Source: Tetrahymena elliotti 4EA
Lineage: Eukaryota; Ciliophora; Oligohymenophorea; Hymenostomatida; Tetrahymenidae
Assembly: GCA_000231825.2 (NCBI GenBank)
Contig: JH720302.1
Coordinates: 1,288,899-1,352,898, forward strand
Direction: 5' to 3'
Length of the DNA stretch: 64,000 nt
A model generated the notes under the pieces. That model made no database searches and had not been told where the DNA came from. It saw only the letters and a list, made by a program, of their open reading frames with translations. A program made the position numbers and the translations under genes. Shown here piece after piece: positions 24,801-37,496 of the stretch (positions are counted from its first letter, which is position 1; every line of letters starts with the position of its first letter).

Positions 24801-26217
24801 ATTAACAAATTCTCAAGATCATTCTTTAAGCAATATAATCTCATTTAAAGTCTTCAACTTTATAATGACAAAGTACCAAACGTTAGAAGAAAGCTAGCTA
24901 CTTTGATTTTCAAAATAAGAAGCAGCATTTTTAAAGAAGATGCAATTCACATTGATCAATTCGACTCTTTAATTATCCATTTGCTTTTAGATAATGACTA
25001 AGAGACTGCTAAAATTGCTTAGCAACAACACTCAAACCTAAAAGATATAGATTCATTTTAAAGTACCTAAGATGAATAAGATGCTGATAAAATTGATGAA
25101 ATACAAGATTTTATTGAAGAAAACGAAGATGAAATCAGCATCAACCAACCTTAGAAAAGTAAATATCAAAAAATTCTTATACTCAAAGTTGATTTCAAAA
25201 CAATGTTTGGTCAAAATAAGAAAATAATATTTTTTTTTACTTAAAAGACTATAGGTCATTTGATACCATTGATAACAAGAATCCTTATTCAATCTCTTAA
25301 ATTCCTTCAAGTCTGCTTTCAAATAACAGTTTAATCAAAAAAGTAAAAATTATTTGCAATTTAAAATAATTCTTTAAACATTTTATAAGCTTAATTGATA
25401 AAAATAAAATTTTATAAAAATTAAATAGAAAAATATAAATGTCAAGAAAATTCCTTCAGTAGGGAATACAAAAAGTCTCAGCACACCTAAGAACACTTCT
25501 TTGACATCTATAAGTTCTAATAACGCTAGTAAAGGAGGTACAAAAAATTCTACTGTAAGTTCTTCTTTAGTATTTAAATAAAATGCAGATTCAAAGAAGA
25601 ACCGTAGAAACAGTTCAAATAGTAATGATACAACTTAAGTAAGTGAAAAGGTTCCTACTGCACATTCTTTACTTGTTTAAAAACCAACTGCTTCACTTAC
25701 TTAAATATCTGGATAGCAATCATCTGGTTCTCTACTTATAAGAAATAAACAAAACCTTTCACCAATAATATCTTCTTAAAATAACTAACAAAACTATATA
25801 AGTTAATAGAAAATACTTTCCTAGAATACTGATTATATGAATAGTAACACATAAAGAGATCTGTTTTCTGATTAAAATGACTTAATCCGTCCAACAAAAG
25901 AAAGAAACAGTGCTAGTTTAAATAAATATAATTCTCTTAAGCCTATTTAAAAAAGTATAAATAAAATAACCCCATTTAACCCTTCTACAACTCCTCAATA
26001 AAATTCATAAAATCAATCATCATCATAATTTTCACCAAACATTATGAGTAACCACCTCTCTCTAGAAAAAAGAGCAAATTTTGAACGAAAAGGAACCTTT
26101 GAGAATAATCCAAATATCTAAGCTATTTCAAACAATCTTTATAGAATAAAAAAATAAACATCATTTCAGCCTTCAAGTCTGCCTCCTAAATTTGCTTTAA
26201 AGAAAAAGCCACTATGA
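21864..26217 (+). CDS. HEAT-repeat protein, PP2A-A/PP4R1-like
   Basis: Model of seven exons: 21864-21977, 22063-22425, 22841-23086, 23176-23334, 23498-23701, 23919-25158 and 25460-26217; about 1027 aa, TGA 26215-26217. HEAT helices recur throughout: ILSFGDLVQRLAIYKSLPLL, IRCFAITTLSDTLTHFSSE, IDVRIQAVKIIPEVVKFLG and VPNVRRKLATLIFKIRS. These resemble the scaffold subunits of PP2A and PP4 phosphatases (PR65/A, PP4R1), so it probably scaffolds a phosphatase; that is inference. An acidic linker and a ~250-residue Ser/Asn/Gln-rich C-terminal tail follow. Exons 3-7 are well defined by phase. The exon 1/2 junction is doubtful: the best phase-consistent donor is GTGTAG at 21978, with GTACAT at 21930 as an alternative. 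Confidence 0.75.
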
Positions 26218-27497
26218 TGAAAATAAAAGTGATAGAAAAAGAACCTTAAGAACGAACTAACTAACTAACTAAATCAGTTAGTAAGTAAGTAAGGGTTTCT
26301 TATCTATTAAAAAAAAACAACTAAGAACTAAATTTAAAAAAATATAGTAAAAATCTGATATATTAGCATAACATTTTAAACTTCTTTTATTCTTCCTTAT
26401 AAAATACTTAAAATAAAATAAACACTTATACTATTTCTATCTTTAATAAAACTAATGTTTATATTTTCTATTTCTTATTTTAAGAAATTTGTAAATATAT
26501 TTCTGTTTTGTCTGTCTGTCCTTTGTTTATTTTCTTTCATCTATTACTTACAAACTCTAAAAATATTCTATTATTTCTTCTTTTTAAAATTAAAAAAAAG
26601 TTATGTAATGTTTTATCCATTAAATAAATGTTAAAGCAATATTAAAATTTACCAATATTTTTTATTAAATAGATTTTTACTACAATTTTTATTTTATTTT
26701 CCCATAAATATTATTTAAAATTAATGACAAATTAGAAAATAATAGAAAATTGTTTGTTTTATTTTAAATTTGCAATATTGAAAATTAGATTAATTTAATA
26801 AAAAATTCTATTTGGGTTTCGAAATTAAATTTTATTATTATTTTTCTTAATTTTGAAAAATAAAAAATGATAATAGTAAAACTAATTTGAAAGAAAATAA
26901 TGAAGCTCTGTAATATTTTTTCTATTTAAGTTACTTATTTGTGTAAGATATATAAAAGTATTAGCATTAAATATCAATGCTTTTTTAAAAAAATGATATA
27001 TTTAATTCACAGATTAAAATGTTTAAAAGAAAAATCAAATACATGAGAAAAAAATTTGTTATCACATATTCTTTACAAATTATTGCACTCAAAAATGTTA
27101 TTTTTGGAAAATTAAAATATTTTTAGAAAGATGTTTGGGATATTTATTAACAATATCTATTGAAAAGGTAATAAAAATGCTAAGAATTATTATGTTGAAT
27201 ATAACTAAATTTGAGAATAATTAATATAAATATTTATTAAAGCTGCTATTTAATATAAATTTAATTTAAGAATAATTAATATCATTTATTAAAACTAAAC
27301 TATTAGTACAATATATTCTAGAAGTAGCCCTCTCATTTTCTAGAAATCTATATTTTAGAGTGCTTTCAAGTGCTTAATTAGAAAATGATTTAATTATGTA
27401 TAGTTTATTCTAAAATAATTTCAGTTTAATTAATAAAAATGGATAAAACTATTATATTTAATATATTTTAGTTTGAATAATTAATAAAAATCTTCAA
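26218..27497. other. Intergenic with a tetranucleotide tract
   Basis: Between converging genes. At 26255-26294 an ACTA run switches to a GTAA run, with a short CTAACT/AGTTAG inverted repeat at the switch. The remainder is AT-rich with no gene. Confidence 0.6.
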
Positions 27498-28545
27498 TCA
27501 TTCAACAATATTCCAAGTTAACAAAGATTTTTTTCTATCTTGAGGATCTTCATTCAAAAGGTTTAAGTAGTCATAACATAACTCTTCTCCTTATTTTATG
27601 TCTCTCTTAGCTATAACTGCAGAATATCTTCCAACTCTAGTCAATTAGACATTTAATTTTGAATTATGGTTAATTAGAGATGTAAAAGGGTTTAGCATAG
27701 TTCTATTAGTTATAGGGCTGCTGCTATCTGCATATTAATTTTATGATTGTATTTCAAGTTGAATTAAATTTAATAATCATTTGAATATCTTAGGCACTTA
27801 AAATAATTTATTCATCTTGTGGAGTGTAGTAGTTATACTTATAAATTGAAAGATCTGGAATTTTTAATTATTTAAAGTCCTCTCCTTTATATAAATATGA
27901 TATCCTCTTTCTAAGAATAACATTTTCTTGTATCAAATGTAAGAGATAGGTTTTAAATTCTACAGAAGAATGGATATCAGTTGTTTTATCACTGTTTATT
28001 TCGATGCTGAAAAGGGTGTTATCAGTAGTTTCTGGTTCAAAAATAGATTCTTCCAAGACTAATAGATCTCCTTTTTTAGCTTGCTTTGTAGTAAAAACTC
28101 CCCTTCCTTTATTTTCACCATATCAATTTTAATATTTCCAAAATATGGACATAATTTTGTATTTTTCAAATCAAATTTAATCAAATCTTCAAGTTCACAC
28201 CCATTTTTTTAGAAAGAAAGTAATTCCTTTAATTCTTTGCTAACAACTTTGTCCTACTGAGAATCTTAGATTTATTCAAATATTTTTAAGCTTTTTTCAA
28301 AATCATTTAAAAATTTTTGACTTGTAGCTTTTCTTCCTAATGATTTGAAATGATGTGGATCTAGTTCTAGAGCTTTGGTAGAATAGGTTAGAGCATTTAC
28401 TAATTAGGTGAGATTGATAGCTGTTTAGAATAAATTAGAATATAGAATGACTAATAGATTAAGAATATCTTTTTATTCTTTGAAATTCAATTATTTTATT
28501 ATTAATTAATGTTTAAATCAATTTATTTTTGCCATAAACATTCAT
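27498..28545 (-). pseudogene. TPR-SET (SMYD-like) gene with at least three frame breaks
   Basis: Reading minus: a TPR-like helix pair (NLTQLVNALTYSTKALELDP), the start of a SET domain (GENKGRGVFTTKQAKKGDLL), then SAQDIQMIIKFNS and the SET core PFTSLINHNSKLNVQLTRVG ... IKQGEELCYDYL, ending at TGA 27500-27498. Consecutive blocks lie in different frames, with changes near 28465-28485, 28107-28130 and 27755-27775. The NHSC motif of active SET enzymes is NHNS. For the third break a 70-nt GT-AG intron is possible, but it would delete conserved-looking sequence; no good intron fits the first two. I read it as a recently decayed lysine methyltransferase-like gene; sequencing error is the alternative. 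Confidence 0.65.
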
Positions 28546-29544
28546 AGAAAATATTAACTATTTAAATGAACAAAATAGACCAATACATATTATTTCCACT
28601 ATTAATCACTTTTTTATAAGTATTAATGATTCAGATGTTTTATTACAGGTTTCAACAAGCGTTATGTTTTATCTATTACACTCCAGATTATTTGTGGCAT
28701 ATTTTATATTTTTTGAATTAAATTTTGATATAATGATGAACGAACCAAGAATAATATTTATTTCAAAAATTTTAAACATAATCTGAACATAAAAATAGCT
28801 ATTAAATTTTGTTAAACTTAAAGTTACTTAGTAATTAAAATACTCAATATTTTTTTTAAATATTATTTGAATTAAATAAAGTTACTTGGTAATTAAAATA
28901 CTCAATATTTGTTTTAAATAGTATTTGAATTAAAAATTTTATTCCTTTAAAAGTGTTTTTTGTTTTCTGACTTTAATTTTTAATTAAATATCTTTGGTTT
29001 TTTTAAATAATCCTTAAATTTTTATATTGTGAGATTATATTTTATTGCTTAAAAAGTTTTCAACCTTGATTAAATGAGAATTAAAATTTTGGTGAAGAAA
29101 ATGAGAATCTTTCTAAATTTAATAAATTTGAAAATTCATTTGAATTTAAAGACAAAATGAAGAAATGGTTCTGTTTATGTAAGATTTTAAATACAATTTA
29201 GTAATTGTTGGACTAAATAAAATCTCAAAACTTTGTTCTGTGAAATGGTTTTGAAAAGCAAAGGAAGGATGACTATGGAGGAGTAAAAAAGATTTATAAT
29301 AGATATATAAATAAATATGTTATTTATACAATTAAAATATTAGAATTAGTTAATATAGATAGATAGATAGTTATTCCTTTATTTTGTTGTACTTGCTTAT
29401 CTTGCTTTCTTGCTTGCTTGAATATATTAAAATAATTAATGATATGCTTTCATTAAATTAGTATTTTGTATTTATATTATATCTTAAATTATTTTTCATT
29501 ATCTATAATTTATGTTAGTTATTTATTTATTTATTACAGGCATC
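28546..29544. other. Intergenic with a 58-bp duplication
   Basis: AT-rich. Holds the tandem duplication 28821-28936, short GATA (29353-29370) and CTTG (29395-29420) runs, and the 3' flank of PDCD5. Confidence 0.6.
28821..28936. repeat. Two tandem copies of a 58-bp unit
   Basis: Begins AAGTTACTTAGTAATTAAAA in copy 1 and AAGTTACTTGGTAATTAAAA in copy 2; period 58 with only a few substitutions. Confidence 0.9.
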
Positions 29545-30284
29545 TCACCAGTCTTCGTCATCAAGAGTTCTTCTTTTGAACTATTTTATAATAAAAATAA
29601 ATAAATAAATTATCCTCCATTCTAAATGATTCAGCTTTCTAAATTATTCAAATCTAATTTCTTACAGAAACCTTAGTTTCTTGAGCTTAAGTTGAAGAAG
29701 ATTCAACCATCTTCAAGAATTCAGCTTCAGTGATTTTATTGGTAATTCTACCCATTTTAGCACCCTAATTTATTTAAGAAATATATTTTTAAAATTGCAA
29801 ATGTTTATTTCTTTATATTTCTTACTTGCATTAAAGTAGCGATAATTTATTAAGCCTTTTCGGGTTTGACAAGCTTGATATTGTTGACTAATTTATAAAA
29901 AATGATTAGAAACTCTTGCTTAATTTTGCTTAATTGAGATCTGATATGAATATTTAATAGTAATTACGTCTAGATCTAGCTTCATCAGAGAGAATAGCCT
30001 TCAATACACTTTCAACCATTTCTTCTTATTATCTATTTTAAGTAGTAAGTAGTATTGTTAAAAATATGATTTGGTTAATTGATGAATGCATGTAGTAAAT
30101 GGAATGATAAGAAAGAATGTTATAAAATTTTACTATCTTTGTTCTTCTTGCTATTAGAGCTTTTGAAGTTGAGCCTAGTCCTATTAAATAAATAGTAAAT
30201 AACATTCTAGTTATTGTATTTTAGATCTATATAGATTTTTGCAAATATTTAATTGAATAGTTAGTTTACCACTTGTTGAGCCAT
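29545..30284 (-). CDS. PDCD5: PDCD5 (TFAR19) homologue
   Basis: Six small exons: 30284-30270 (15 nt), 30180-30134, 30032-29968, 29887-29826, 29764-29666 and 29580-29545; 107 aa, TGA 29547-29545. All five introns are GT-AG and phases match. The protein has the PDCD5 core: Gln-rich N-terminal helix, MVESVLKAILSDEARSRL, NNIKLVKPEKAQQIIATLMQ, ITNKITEAEFLKMVE and the C-terminal FKRRTLDDEDW. PDCD5 is a conserved three-helix protein of archaea and eukaryotes linked to chaperonin/tubulin folding and apoptosis in animals. It is shorter than the 125-aa human protein, mainly at the N-terminus. The 15-nt first exon (MAQQV) is the least certain part. Confidence 0.92.
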
Positions 30285-30814
30285 TTTTCTTATCTTTTTT
30301 TTTAGATTTGTTTTTTTAATATTTTTGAAATTCAGCAATTTTTAATTTTTTAATTACTTTTCAATTTTTTTTAGATTCACAATTTAAAATAAATATAGAT
30401 AACTAAATTAATTGGTATCTTAGCATTGCAAATTTCATTGGAATTTAACAATGCATACACACCATCATATATTAAAATAGATATAGAAAAAAACTAAATT
30501 TAAAAAAAAAATCAAATATTTTTAAAATCCATAATAAATCTAAATAAAATAACTCGTTAAACCTATCATAGAATGAATAAAGACATAATAAGATATGCAA
30601 GATAGATTCTGCATGTGTTCATGTGATAATTAATTATAATTTCTGAAATATATTTAAATTAATTAATTATTATTCATCAATAAATCGATAAACAAAAAAA
30701 ACTTAATTAAATTTTAAATAGAAATTTATTTATTTTTTTTTGATATTTTTTGGCTTGAACTGATTTTATTTTAAGAATCTTAGTGAAATTTAATAAGAAA
30801 TTTAGACTAGAAAA
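30285..30814. other. Intergenic
   Basis: Upstream of PDCD5 and downstream of PIG-Q, both minus strand. AT-rich, nothing seen. Confidence 0.6.
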
Positions 30815-33800
30815 TCACATTTCTGAAAGCAATGCTATATCCTTTTCTATCTCACTTAAGGAGAAGCTTGTCTTTGGACCAATTTCACCATAAGAAAAAG
30901 AGTGTTTTCTTCTAGCAGTTTTATTTTCCTCCTAAATTAATTAATGTTCCAAATTATTTTTCTTCATTAAAAAATAAGATAGACTAAAAAAATATTACCA
31001 CAGCAATTAAGATATCGTTTCCACTAAAAGAAAATCTTAAAATTTTGCCGACATTAACCTTCTTGAAGAACTTTGATATTTCTATTAATCATTATAAAAA
31101 AATGTGTTTCATAACTGAATATAGCAGGTTAAAAAATATTACTTGAATTAAAGCAGGCCAATAAATAGGAAACTGGCATAGGTCTAGTTTCTAAGTTGAA
31201 TATAGCCATGTCATTTCTTTTTTATTTTAACAAATTATTAACGAATGTAAATATTAAACTTCAAAAACTAAATGTAATATAAATAATACAGATCTTTGCA
31301 CTGAGAAAGAGTAACCTGGCAGAATTTAGGAAACAAATCTTTATTAGTAAAATATTGCAACAAAATGAAGGCTGGGAATGTGTTGAGCATATGGACAGTA
31401 GTATTTAAAGATACCTAAATATTTATTGATGTAAAGTTTAGGGAGATATTTATATAGAATAATATATTTATTTATTTTCTTATTATTTTCGAATAACTAA
31501 AATTAGTAATTGCTTGATCTTTATGAAAATAGACAAACAAAATATTAATCTTAAAAGTCTATTCCAAAAATGAATTTCCCCGTTTCAAGAGATTTAAATA
31601 AAATTTATTGGTTCTTTCTTCATAATTAAATAAATATATTTTTTCTAGCAAAAAAAAATTATGTTACTTTTGTAATATAGACAACAAGAACGATTAGTAG
31701 ATAAGCGAAATAGTACATTGCAATTGTTGGGAACATAGAAACTAAGAAAAAGAAGAAAATCATTGAAAGCACTTTATGGTCCCAACTTACTTCATAATTA
31801 AAATTTTTCAAACCCTTTCCCTTCATGACACCATACAGCATTTTAATCAAAGACATAACTTCTCTATATAACATCATAAGCATTCTGTAAATGATATACC
31901 TTTATTTCATTAAACACAATATTCATCAAGCCATTTTATTTAAAATAAAATATAATTTCAAAAATTCTTACACGTGTAAAGTTAAAATATTAATTATATC
32001 ATTCACTATGCAAAGCTCAAATGATATACCAAAGAAACCAAAAAATGCAATTAATCTCATTAAATAAGGCTCAAAAGGTGTTGCAAAAGTTGTAAAATTG
32101 TTCCTATTTCGTTTGTTAGTTTATTCAATATTTTAATTGAAAAATGAATTTATTGATTCAATAGAATTTAAAAATCGAAAAATGAATTTATTCTCAACTA
32201 TAAAATAAAGAGCTTGTTTAAATTAATTTAATTAGAAATAACTCATTCAAATTTTAGTTTTTTTGAAAATGTTTAATTGAAAATAAACTATATTTAATTG
32301 AAATATTTTTTGTACCAGAAGTTAAACAGATTAGAAATTAAGAATCCCATAATTTTGTTTAGATTTTTGTTGGTTTTTAATCCTGCAGGATCACTCATTA
32401 GCCATTCAACTTCTTTAGAGAGAGCATCAATATGAATTCCACTGAAATATTGATGAATAAAGCTGAGAATCTTGGTTACATTAAAAGCAATAAATAGAAT
32501 ACTAAAAAGACCTAATATTGTATCAATTGCTATATAAGTTAAACCAGAGAGTAAACGTAAATAAATTTTCAAAACAAATGAGTATTTCAAACTTTAATGT
32601 TTATGCTTCAAAATGCCTAATAATATTGGCCAGCTTTACATAACTTCTATTTTAAATTTCACCTAATTAAATACATTCCTACCTACTTTCATCTCAACTA
32701 GTGATCTATTTAAAAATGGTAATTTATAACTAAGCAAATTATACACCAAACTATAAAACAATTTTTAAACAGAGCTACACCATACCAAAATTTAAATAAA
32801 ACACAATATGTTTTTATTAGGCTTTAGCCATTTCCTATAAAGATTTTCTTTATTTCTATCATCATTGCCATTATCTATTTATTTCATTTATTACAATAAA
32901 ATTAAAAATTATCAGTAAAATCTTCGATAAAATCAATAAAAACTTAATAGTATAATTGAGATCTATTTTGTTAACAGAATAGTTCAAATTTTTTTTGTTT
33001 AATGTCTAAAATTCTTTACTTGCAAAATAATAAAATATTAGAAAGACATCCATAAACATTAATGTTTATTGAATTTCTTAGAATATGAGAAATATACTCA
33101 AAAGAATAAAAACTTAATAGTATAATTATTATCCATTTTTTTTCTCAACAGAGTTCAAATCTTTTTATTTGATCCATAGATTGTTTATTTGTTTGTAATA
33201 TAACAAATCAAAAATTATTAATGGATGAAAACATAATTAAAATGTCTTAAATAAATAGTATTATTTAAAACGAAATGGAAATAAAAATATTTCATTTAAA
33301 AAAATGGGCTCAATAAATAGCCTAACAAAATAATTTTTATTAGTTGTCATGAATAAAATTAGAAGTAATTTTGTGAATTTATTTACCTTCTTCAGGTTAT
33401 TAAGTTGCTTACTCAGGTTATTCTTTTTAATCAGATATATGTGATTTTAACTCTTCTTGATAGATTTAATTGATCATATTACTAAAATTAATTTGCTTGA
33501 TGGTGTATTCAAGTTCTGGTAGGTTTTGATAATACTTGTTGTTAAAAATATCTTATTTAATTGCTTCCATTTAACAAAGATTGACATCAAAATCACTAAC
33601 ATCAATATGTTTCTTAAAGTATTCTTCAAGTTAAATATCATTATCCTATTTATTTCTAGTATCATAATAGCTCTCGATGAATTAATGGGGTATATCAAAG
33701 TTAGAAAAAGCGCTTTTAACTTTATTTGGGTTAATCGACAACAAGCTATTTTGCTAAATTTAATCATAGAATATCACTTACGATTTAGTCTTATATTTAT

Positions 33801-34397
33801 ATCCAAAACATAATAAAGTCTTTATCTTATACTTGTCACCTAATTTCCTATTTTCTTAAATTTATGATTAACATTAGATCTATTTCTCTTATTAATTGTA
33901 AATACTTGAGTATTCTATATCTATCCAAAGATCATATGTTTCCATTTACTATTTGCAATATTCTGTAATTTCATCTCCCTCTTCAAATATTCTTCCTAAA
34001 ATAACCATTTTGCACTATTTAATAAACAATTATTAACATTCATCATCAAATCTCAAACTCAAATTATTCTCTATTTGAAATTTTTAAAAACTTTACTCCA
34101 CAATAGCCTATCAAATTAGACAAAGTCTTTGAACTATTAAGTACATTTTCTAGTTTCTTAAGCTATAATCAATTATATAAAGGAATGACTAGAATATCTA
34201 TAAAATAATATCAAAATACATCAGAGTTCTCCTCTATGAATATTACTGTTGTCTAAAAGCCCGAAATATTGAAACCTATTAAATAAAATAGATTTTCTTA
34301 ATCATCTCCACTTTAAATTTGTTTTACCTACTAAATATCCTTTTTTATTAACCTATGATTTTGGGAAATATATCTAAACTGTTTCAAATGAAGTCAT
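30815..34397 (-). CDS. PIGQ: PIG-Q/GPI1, GPI-GlcNAc transferase subunit
   Basis: Twelve exons: 34397-34328, 34275-34220, 34162-34097, 34014-33387, 32874-32747, 32662-32316, 32103-31972, 31884-31668, 31414-31302, 31216-31143, 31081-30999 and 30931-30815; 676 aa. PIG-Q belongs to the ER complex that adds GlcNAc to phosphatidylinositol, the first step of GPI-anchor synthesis. Landmarks in order: YFPKSQVNKKGYLVG at the N-terminus, SQVIFYDQIQQNSLLSI (~human VMLIFYDQRQ), SWPILLG, then the signature block IAIDTILGLFSILF ... VEWLMSDPAGLKTNKNLNKI, NDIINILTLH, and the last membrane part FPTIAMYYFAYLLIVLVVYI ... LNTFPAFILLQYF. The exon 5/6 junction and exon 3 donor are the least certain; the signature block and later exons are firm. 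Confidence 0.88.
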
Positions 34398-34992
34398 TTT
34401 AAAAGAAAGTAGAGTATTTATTAATTAAATTTTCTCTTTTTGATATTCTTTTAAATATAAAATCAATCTAAACCAAATTCTTCAGAACCTTTATATCTCA
34501 AATCAATAAATAAATTAACAAAGCAAGCAATAATTAATTAAATTGTTTATTTTTTAATGTTAAAATTCTAATGAAAAATAAAAATAATTTTTTATTAAAA
34601 AAAAAATTAAGTTTAATCTTTAATTTTACAAAATAATTTCAAATAATATTTTGTTTATGAAATAATTTCATTTCGTATTTTAAAAGATAGCATGAGTATA
34701 GCTTTTATTGAACTTTTATTTTAATCATTTATAAAGATATATTTTGATTTTTAAGATAAATTACTGGAATTGCTTGATTTATCATGCATTACAACAATTA
34801 ACAATAAATAGTAGAGATATTTAAAAAAGAGATATTTCTTTATCATATATTTTGAATTATTAATTGAAATTTATTGCACAAGATAGATAGATATTTCAAT
34901 CTTAATCAAATTTTAAATCTAAAAAAGAGACTGTTAATTTCAAAGCACACAATAATTTTATTAGAGTAAAGAATATACTTGGATTATTAAAT
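34398..34992. other. Intergenic between divergent genes
   Basis: Short divergent spacer between the PIG-Q and alveolin-like genes, very AT-rich; presumably both promoters. Confidence 0.6.
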
Positions 34993-37496
34993 ATGAGCTA
35001 AGATTAGGCAGATCATATTCCTACTAAGGAAGGCACTAGTTAGATCAATGAAAACCATGAATTAAGTAAAATATAAAATCAAATGCCTATTCATATTAAT
35101 TGATATAATTTATTATAGACAAGCCACCTCAAAGGATGTCAAAAATATAGCAAGCTTTAAGTAGTTTTAGATCTGGTGTTGAATAAATTTATAGTGAAAG
35201 CAGAGACCGTTCTTTGGGTAGATTAAAAGAAAGTGAAGATGAAATGCAGCGCAAATTTAGCATCTAAAAAGTGATAAATAACGATGTAGGAGAGTTGCAG
35301 AATATAGGTTAAGAAAATTTAACAAGATTTTTAAGTGATGAGCACAATGAAATTTTAACAGAGGCTTAGAAGTTAGACTGTTATGTGATTAGAGAACAAA
35401 TAAAATCAAGTTAAAATAGAGAGGAGGAAGAAGAACGTATTTACAGATAACAAATCGAAAAATTGCACAAAAAAAATAAAGAGTTAGAAGAATAAATATA
35501 GTAAAAAAAGAGACAATAACGCCTCAACTCAAAAACATCTTCTTTGGTAACTCAATTTTGAAATTATTTTTAGATCGATAACAAATTAATGAAATAATAA
35601 ATGCAGCTTTATCATAATAACAAGGCAAAATTTTATTTAAAAAATGGTTGTTTAGAGAGTTAAATTTGATGTATTTTGTCGTAATTGAATGTTTTTGTTT
35701 TAAATAATCAAAAACCAACGAATTTTCAATTTATTAAAAAATTTGAACTAAATATTTGCTTTAATCCACTTTCAATTTTTTATTTTAAAATTAATTTATT
35801 TTTAAAAAAAGAATTCATTTGTTAAATCGTCCATTGATGTTGCTCCTAAGAGTGTTGCTAATCAAAATATTTTACCTTTCCCTTCCATTGAATAAAAAAT
35901 GCAATAGTTTGATATTTCAGTTTTTAACAATCCTATTAAAGAAATTTAAGACAAGACTGTGTATACAACACAACAGACAAACCAGATCCAAAGTGAATAA
36001 TATTAAGAACAACCAGATATATAAGTGGTTTATGAGGGAGAAAAAAGAGATCTTAATAAATGTTTGAGGAAATTTGCTAAAAAGATTTTCTATCTACAAA
36101 GAATGGTATAAGATTTGACTGCCGAAAGAGATAAATGGAAAACATAATTTGAAATGGTTGATATTAAATTTAAAGAATACAGATTAAAGTATGAAGAAAC
36201 CATAGAGCAAAATAAATTGTAAGAAAAGTTAGTTAGTAAAAATAAAATTGATTTAGAAAAATATAAAACGATTGCTGTTGCTTTAGAAGAAGAAATTAAT
36301 AAACTCAGGCTAAATGGTAATGGATAAAGCGAACCAGAAGTTTAAATCATTGAAAAACTTATTGAAAAACCGTAAATTTTTAAACAAAAAAAATTGTATA
36401 TTAAATTTTTTATCTATTTTAAATTACAGAATTGAAATTGTCAAGCATGTTGTTTTAGAGAAAATTGTTGAAAAGGTAAATTATAGTTATTTTATAGAGC
36501 AAATATAGTAATTTTTAACATTTTTACTTTTTTATTCTACAGCCTATTGAAATCATAAGAACAATTGAGGCACCTCCAATTGAAATCGAAAAAATTGTTG
36601 AGAAAATTGTGGAAGTTCCTATTGAAAAAATTGTAGAAAAAGTGGTTTAAGTTCCTTTTGAAACAGTAATTAAATTAATTTTATCTCAATTTAAATTTAA
36701 GTTTTATAAAATGAAAGAAATTTTATCTATTTTATTTTATTAGATTGTTGAAAAGGTTGTTGAAGTTCCAAAGATCGAAATCGTTGAAAGAGAGAAAATT
36801 ATTGAAATACCTCGTCCTGAATATATAGAGAAGGTTGTTCATGTAGAAAAACCTGTTTATATTGATAGACCTCAAATAGTCAAAGAGGTTATTGAAACAA
36901 AGGATCATTCTTTAGAAAGAGAACTCATAATGATCAGGGAGGATTATCACAAACTTTAAATGATATAAGAATCACAATATAAAGAATTAGAAGATTGGAA
37001 ATTCAAATGTATACGTATGGAAGACTAATACCGCACGAGCGAAGCAGATAAATCTGTGATGATAGAAAGAGACAGGACTGTGTTGATGGATGAAATTAAA
37101 AACAGTCACTAAACTATAGATAATTTAAGAGATAGAATAGAAATGCTCTATAAAGAGATCTCTATGCTCACTGAAAATAACAACAGAAAAAATGTCGAAA
37201 TGTCTAATTAAATTAGGTTCTTAGAAGAACAGTTAACATTAAGTGCCCCAAGAATAATCTCCACAAATTCTTACTCCGGATTACCAGCTTATTAGCCTGT
37301 CCCACCTCCAATTGTAGATAATTCAACTGTATATTACAAAACAACAGCTCCTAGCTATAGTAATTAAGTCTATTAATCCCAGTAATAACAAATCCAAAAT
37401 ACTCAATTTAACAACTCATAAACTTACTAATAAACCTTCTAACAAGTAAACAATTAAGATAATTAGCCATTTAACAACTCAAGATATTAATTATGA
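34993..37496 (+). CDS. Alveolin-like cortical protein
   Basis: Six exons: 34993-35065, 35119-35546, 35812-36371, 36430-36475, 36543-36665 and 36744-37496; 660 aa, TGA 37494-37496. Charged coiled-coil regions (REEEEERIYRQQIEKLHKK, later LRDRIEMLYKEISML) flank a Val/Pro/Glu/Lys repeat zone (~340-480) made of short units such as EKIVEKIVEVPIEKIVEK, EVPKIEIVEREKIIEIP and PVYIDRPQIVKEV. That EK(I/V)V(E/Q)VP pattern is the alveolin signature. Alveolins form the epiplasm or membrane-skeleton network beneath alveolar sacs in ciliates, apicomplexans and dinoflagellates. The tail is Gln/Asn/Tyr-rich. Introns of 58, 53 and 68-78 nt interrupt the repeat zone, dividing it into small exons. The exact member is not identified. 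Confidence 0.88.

Noticed and set aside
26255..26294. ACTA/GTAA tract as a transcription terminator hairpin
   Set aside because: The inverted repeat is only about 6 bp and the tract is better explained as a microsatellite switching motif.
32663..32682. A 20-nt GT-AG mini-intron (Paramecium-like) in PIG-Q
   Set aside because: All secure introns here are 50 nt or longer; an 84-nt intron with donor at 32746 solves the frame equally well.
34175..34219. In-frame TGA codons in the 5' part of PIG-Q, as possible selenocysteine or stop readthrough
   Set aside because: Both lie within one 57-nt GT-AG intron (34219-34163) of matching phase, so no recoding is needed.
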